Shown piece after piece: positions 6,068 through 9,244 of a stretch of DNA of 9,244 nt. Position numbers and translations under genes: made by a program. Each line of letters begins with the position of its first letter. Within the stretch, counting starts at the first letter, position 1. The notes beneath the pieces were generated by a model that was given only the letters and a program-made list of their open reading frames with translations, ran no database searches and was not told the DNA's origin. This DNA is from Chthonomonadaceae bacterium (GTDB lineage Bacteria > Armatimonadota > Chthonomonadetes > Chthonomonadales > Chthonomonadaceae). The stretch lies in NCBI GenBank assembly GCA_014377395.1, contig JACMPS010000212.1, positions 1 through 9,244 on the forward strand. The letters run 5' to 3'.

Positions 6068-6081
6068 CTACCCCTTATCCT

Positions 6082-7116
6082 CTACTTCCTGACCGTTTCC
6101 CCCCGGATCGCCGCGAGTTCCGCAAGCAGAGTTCTTTCTCGGTCAGAAGGGTCTTTGGGAACCGTAATTTTGATTTTCGCATAGGCATCACCCTGCGTAT
6201 GATCACGGAGGGCAGGCATTCCCTGCCCATTCAATCTCATTTTTTGTCCGGTTTGGATACCCGGCGGAACCATAAGTTGACGCGCCGTGCCGTCCAGCAT
6301 CGTCACGGTCGCTTCTCCACCGAGACTTGCAATCGTATAGGAGACAGGCAACTCAAAAGAAAGGTCTTGCCCGTCTCGCTCAAAGCGCAAATGCTTACGG
6401 ATTCGCAGGTTGACGTAAAGATCGCCCCGTTTTCCCTTTGGATCGGCGGCTCCCTGTCCATTCAATTTCAGGCGTAGCCCGTCCCAGGCTCCTGCTGGAA
6501 TTTTCACTTCGCCATTGCGGGGGGAAGCGATGCGCCCGGTTCCATGACAGCGAAGACACCGCGCTCCCCGCAAATCGTAACGTCCCTGCGTGTCCCGCTT
6601 TTGCCCGGAACCGTTGCAATCGGGGCAGGCATCCTCAACTGTCACCTGAATTCGCTGATCGGTTCCCCGATACGCATCTTCGAGCGAAATCTCAAGCCCG
6701 AACTCAACATCTTCCGCCGGGGCATTGGAGACGGGACGACGAGCGGAACTTCTGCCCGCTTCCTTCCCTCCGAAAATTCCTCCGAAAATATCGTCAAACC
6801 CCCCGAAGTCCACCTCGACATTCTGAAATCCCGGACCGCCCTCGTAGCCCCCACTACCAGAAGAGGGTTGACCTCCCCCCCACATTTTAGAAGGATCAGC
6901 GTCCGGGTCGCCATACTTGTCGAGGCGTTCGCGCTTGCCCGTATCCGAAAGCACGTCGTAGGCTTCCTGCACCTCCTTGAATTGATCCTCGGCTTTTTTA
7001 TTGCCGGGATTCAAGTCGGGGTGGAGTTGCCTCGCCAATTTTCGGTGCGCTTTTTTGATGTCTTCGGGGGAGGCATCTTTTGCAACGCCCAGAGTTTTGT
7101 AGTAGTCTTTTGCCAT
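6082..7116 (-). CDS. dnaJ: DnaJ co-chaperone (Hsp40) with a reduced zinc-binding region
   Basis: 344 residues, cytoplasmic. The J domain (1-70) has the essential HPD at 32-34 in ARQLHPDLNPG and stimulates the DnaK ATPase. A Gly/Phe-rich linker follows (about 78-120, with GGFDDIFGGIFGG). The zinc region contains only two CxxCxGxG motifs, CPDCNGSG (164-171) and CLRCHGTG (187-194), instead of four. By position they match motifs 1 and 4 of Escherichia coli DnaJ, so the second zinc centre is missing. The C-terminal substrate-binding domains are complete, with VKIPAGAWDG, GDLYVNL and VPPGIQTGQKMRLNGQGMP. This explains the shorter length compared with about 376 residues for the classical type. It could also be called CbpA/DnaJ2-like because of the reduced zinc region, but position next to dnaK favours the main DnaJ. 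No clear Shine-Dalgarno precedes the ATG; the gap to dnaK is 106 bases. Confidence 0.93.
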   Translation of the reverse strand: MAKDYYKTLGVAKDASPEDIKKAHRKLARQLHPDLNPGNKKAEDQFKEVQEAYDVLSDTGKRERLDKYGDPDADPSKMWGGGQPSSGSGGYEGGPGFQNVEVDFGGFDDIFGGIFGGKEAGRSSARRPVSNAPAEDVEFGLEISLEDAYRGTDQRIQVTVEDACPDCNGSGQKRDTQGRYDLRGARCLRCHGTGRIASPRNGEVKIPAGAWDGLRLKLNGQGAADPKGKRGDLYVNLRIRKHLRFERDGQDLSFELPVSYTIASLGGEATVTMLDGTARQLMVPPGIQTGQKMRLNGQGMPALRDHTQGDAYAKIKITVPKDPSDRERTLLAELAAIRGETVRK

Positions 7117-7120
7117 AAAA

Positions 7121-7212
7121 AGTGTTGAGTATTAAGTGTTGAGCATTAAGAGGAAAGGCAAGTGGTTAAATTAAATTTATTACTCACCTCTAACTGTTTG
7201 ATACTCAACACT
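7121..7212. repeat. Intergenic element with 12-bp inverted repeats between dnaK and dnaJ
   Basis: AGTGTTGAGTAT (7121-7132) is mirrored by ATACTCAACACT (7201-7212). The left end is a 14-bp tandem repeat, AGTGTTGAGTATTA followed by AGTGTTGAGCATTA with one difference. The centre holds an AT-rich stretch (TTAAATTAAATTTATTA). It fills nearly the whole gap and ends four bases from the dnaJ start codon. A related copy lies at 339-373. As RNA, the ends could pair into a long-range stem between the two coding sequences. Confidence 0.6.
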
Positions 7213-7222
7213 CTTTTCTCTT

Positions 7223-9106
7223 TTACGCCTTGAATTCCGCATCAATCACGGTGTCATCATCGTTCTTCGGGGCTTCCGCTTCGGTGTGTGTCCCTGTGGC
7301 GTCCGTTGCGCCTGCAGCGTTGGCTTCGCTTTCGGTGGCTTGCTGATATAGCAATTCCGAGAGTTTGTAAGTGGATTGCTCCAATTCCGTAGTCAGGCGG
7401 GTGAGTTCATCCGTCGCTGTGTCGTTGCCGTTCAGTGAAGTTCGCAGGTTGACAATGTTCGTTTCTACGGTGGCTTTCAGGTCGGAAGGAGCCTTTTCGC
7501 CGAGGTCTTTCAGAGTTTTCTCGGTGTTGTAGATCAGGGACTCGGCTTTGTTTCGTGCCTCCGCCTTTTCCTTCTGCAACTTGTCTTCTTCCGCAAACGA
7601 AGCCGCCTCTTTCACCATGCGATCAATCTCGGTTTTGTTGAGAGAACCGCTTCCGGTGATCGTAACTTTGTTTTCGCGCCCGGTTCCCTTATCTCTTGCG
7701 GAAACGGAAACAATGCCGTTTGCGTCAATGTCAAACGTCACTTCCACCTGCGGGATTCCACGAGGAGCCGGGGGAATACCGTCCAACTCAAAATTGCCAA
7801 GCAGTTTGTTTGCCTGTGCAATTTCGCGCTCACCCTGATAGACCTTAACGTGAACCGAGGACTGACCGTCTTCCGCTGTCGAGAAAACCTGACTTTTGCG
7901 GGTTGGAACCGTGGTATTGCGCTCGATAAGTTTAGTCATCACGCCGCCGAGAGTTTCAATCCCAAGCGAAAGTGGGGTTACGTCGAGCAAGAGAATATTC
8001 TGCCCGGAAGCGGCTCCGCCCCCTTCAGAAGCAAGAACGCTTGCCTGAACCGCCGCGCCAATTGCCACGACTTCATCGGGATTGACGCTCTTGTTCGGCT
8101 CTTTGCCACCAAGTTTTTTAACGAGTTCCTGGATCATCGGCATACGGGTCGAACCGCCGACAAGCACGAGTTCGTCAATGTCACCCGCCTTCATTTTGGC
8201 GTCGGCGAGAACCTGCTCAAACGGAATTCGGCAACGCTCGACGAGATCAACGGTCAATTCCTCGAATTTCGCACGGCTAAGGTTGACATCAAGGTGAGCG
8301 GGTCCCTCCGGTGTGGACGAAATAAACGGGAGGTTAATGTTGGTTTGTGTGACGTTGGAAAGTTCGATTTTCGCTTTTTCCGCTGCCTCACGCACACGCT
8401 GAACCGCCTGTTTGTCCTTCGAGAGATCAATGCCGCTTTCTTTCTTGAATTCACCGACAACGAAATCAATCACGCGCTGATCCCAGTCGTCTCCTCCGAG
8501 GTGATTATCGCCGTTGGTTGCGATGACTTCGAGAACCTGTGTGCCGTCGTCGGTGCGTCCAATATCGAGAAGCGAAACGTCGAAAGTACCGCCTCCGAGG
8601 TCAAAAACGAGAACTTTCTCTTCTTTGCCCTTGTCCAGTCCGTAAGCGAGGGCGGCGGAGGTGGGTTCGTTGATGATTCTGAGAACCTTGAGTCCGGCGA
8701 TCTCACCTGCGGTTTTGGTGGCGGTACGCTGAGCATCATTGAAGTAGGCGGGTACGGTGATGACCGCTTCCGTGACAGGCGAACCGAGATAGGATTCGGC
8801 GTCCGTCTTGAGTTTTTGCAGGATCATCGCGCTAATTTCTTCGGCGGAGTAGGCTTTGCCGTCTACCGTCACTTTTTCGGCGGTTCCGATTTTGCGTTTG
8901 ATCGAGACGAGGGTTCTGTCTGGCGAGATGATCGCCTGACGTTTTGCGGAAGAGCCGACAAGGCGCTCTCCATTTTTGTTGAATCCGACAACGGACGGCG
9001 TGGTTCTTGCGCCTTCGGCGTTGGCGATCACGGTGGGTTCTCCGCCTTCCATGACGGCGACGCACGAGTTGGTGGTTCCTAAATCAATTCCGACTGCTTT
9101 TCCCAT
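7223..9106 (-). CDS. dnaK: DnaK chaperone (Hsp70)
   Basis: 627 residues from the chosen ATG at 9106 (MGKAVGIDLGTTNS, the usual family start). An in-frame ATG at 9127 would add seven residues. The only SD-like sequence, GGAG, lies 15 bases before the 9106 start, and none precedes 9127. The ATPase domain shows phosphate-1 GIDLGTTNS (6-14), phosphate-2 DLGGGTFDVS (169-178) and adenosine LVGGSTRMP (315-323). The linker LLLDVTPLSLG (372-382) is followed by a complete substrate-binding domain (IERNTTVPTRKSQVFSTA, VYQGE), the helical lid, and an acidic tail ending DDDTVIDAEF. The roughly 25-residue insertion after SIKRKIG that proteobacterial DnaK carries is absent. DnaK binds exposed hydrophobic peptides in an ATP cycle driven by DnaJ and GrpE; grpE is not in this window. 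HspR probably regulates it through the operator upstream. Confidence 0.96.
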   Translation of the reverse strand: MGKAVGIDLGTTNSCVAVMEGGEPTVIANAEGARTTPSVVGFNKNGERLVGSSAKRQAIISPDRTLVSIKRKIGTAEKVTVDGKAYSAEEISAMILQKLKTDAESYLGSPVTEAVITVPAYFNDAQRTATKTAGEIAGLKVLRIINEPTSAALAYGLDKGKEEKVLVFDLGGGTFDVSLLDIGRTDDGTQVLEVIATNGDNHLGGDDWDQRVIDFVVGEFKKESGIDLSKDKQAVQRVREAAEKAKIELSNVTQTNINLPFISSTPEGPAHLDVNLSRAKFEELTVDLVERCRIPFEQVLADAKMKAGDIDELVLVGGSTRMPMIQELVKKLGGKEPNKSVNPDEVVAIGAAVQASVLASEGGGAASGQNILLLDVTPLSLGIETLGGVMTKLIERNTTVPTRKSQVFSTAEDGQSSVHVKVYQGEREIAQANKLLGNFELDGIPPAPRGIPQVEVTFDIDANGIVSVSARDKGTGRENKVTITGSGSLNKTEIDRMVKEAASFAEEDKLQKEKAEARNKAESLIYNTEKTLKDLGEKAPSDLKATVETNIVNLRTSLNGNDTATDELTRLTTELEQSTYKLSELLYQQATESEANAAGATDATGTHTEAEAPKNDDDTVIDAEFKA

Positions 9107-9168
9107 AATCGTTGAGTGTGTCTCCATTGAGTTTGATAGTTGGTGCTAAATCTGTGGGGTAGGGGCAT
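9079..9168 (-). other. Possible leader ORF (29 codons) overlapping the dnaK start
   Basis: ATG at 9168-9166 opens a 29-codon frame (MPLPHRFSTNY...), ending in TAG at 9081-9079 inside dnaK in another frame. AAAGGA lies seven bases before the ATG, a better ribosome site than dnaK itself has. The peptide resembles nothing I know. It may be translated to couple or limit dnaK initiation, or may be chance. Confidence 0.2.
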
Positions 9169-9183
9169 AAAGGTTTCCTTTAT
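9167..9183 (-). promoter_or_regulatory. Small hairpin in the dnaK 5' leader covering an SD-like sequence
   Basis: On the minus strand ATAAAGG-AAA-CCTTTAT is a perfect 7-bp stem with a 3-base loop. It pairs the AAGG of a Shine-Dalgarno-like AAAGGA with CCTT and runs into the ATG of the possible leader ORF. The weak, AU-rich stem in a heat-shock leader could be heat-labile, but this is inference only. Confidence 0.35.
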
Positions 9184-9203
9184 ATCGGTTCCTCTACCTG
9201 ACA

Positions 9204-9234
9204 TTAGTAGTATACTTGAGTGTGGTATTGTCAA
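9204..9234 (-). promoter_or_regulatory. Candidate dnaK promoter
   Basis: A perfect TTGACA (-35) lies at 9234-9229 on the minus strand. Two -10 candidates follow: TATACT (9214-9209) at a short 14-base spacing and TACTAA (9209-9204) at a long 19-base spacing. Neither gives the ideal 17 bases, so the exact -10 is uncertain, but position and overlap with the HspR-type operator support a promoter here. The leader would be about 95 bases. Confidence 0.5.
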
Positions 9235-9236
9235 GT
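9214..9236. promoter_or_regulatory. HAIR-like HspR operator upstream of dnaK
   Basis: CTTGAGT (9215-9221), seven bases, TGTCAAG (9229-9235). The HspR consensus is CTTGAGT-N7-ACTCAAG: the left arm is exact and the right arm matches 5 of 7. Including flanks, ACTTGA and TCAAGT are perfect 6-bp arms. The right arm overlaps the TTGACA box, so bound repressor would block RNA polymerase. Since hspR lies in the same cluster, this is the expected feedback loop. Confidence 0.7.
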
Positions 9237-9244
9237 TCCCCCAA

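Noticed and set aside
5811..6081. CRISPR array or tRNA/ncRNA gene in the repeat-rich dnaJ-hspR gap.
   Set aside because: Repeat units are only 7-8 bp without regular spacers, and no cloverleaf or known RNA motif is visible.
7850..9082. A 410-codon plus-strand open frame opposite dnaK.
   Set aside because: It is the antisense shadow of dnaK; the translation has no family resemblance and no ribosome site, and the minus-strand protein is unmistakable.

Overview
All recognisable genes in this window lie on the minus strand, so transcription runs from the right end to the left. The likely source is an environmental bacterium of moderate GC. DnaK lacks the roughly 25-residue ATPase-domain insertion seen in proteobacterial DnaK, the heat-shock repressor is HspR rather than HrcA, and the intergenic gaps are packed with short dispersed repeats. 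This fits groups such as Armatimonadota, Chloroflexota or other lineages near the monoderms. I cannot name the organism, and Armatimonadota is only a guess.

Right part (9244 to 5447): a heat-shock cluster dnaK - dnaJ - hspR. An HspR-type (HAIR-like) inverted repeat and a TTGACA box lie upstream of dnaK, followed by a 5' leader with a small hairpin and a possible short leader ORF. DnaJ keeps only two of the usual four zinc-binding CxxCxGxG motifs. No grpE is present in the window. The dnaK-dnaJ and dnaJ-hspR gaps are each bounded by perfect inverted repeats (12 and 13 bp) built from short tandem units. HspR would sense chaperone availability and repress dnaK through the upstream operator.

Middle part (5446 to 3260): a proline-rich frame of 47 codons follows the hspR stop in the same frame. 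After it comes a LytS/YehU-type membrane sensor kinase with a TTG start, overlapping by ATGA with a LytTR-family response regulator. These two form a two-component pair.

Left part (3259 to 1): a 49-residue single-helix membrane peptide, then a large secreted VIT plus von Willebrand A domain protein, a repeat-rich gap, and the first 21 codons of what looks like an ECF sigma factor running off the left edge. Both the VIT/VWA gene and the sigma-like gene have an upstream AAC...CGTC promoter of ECF type. This suggests, without proving, that the sigma factor controls itself and the VIT/VWA protein.
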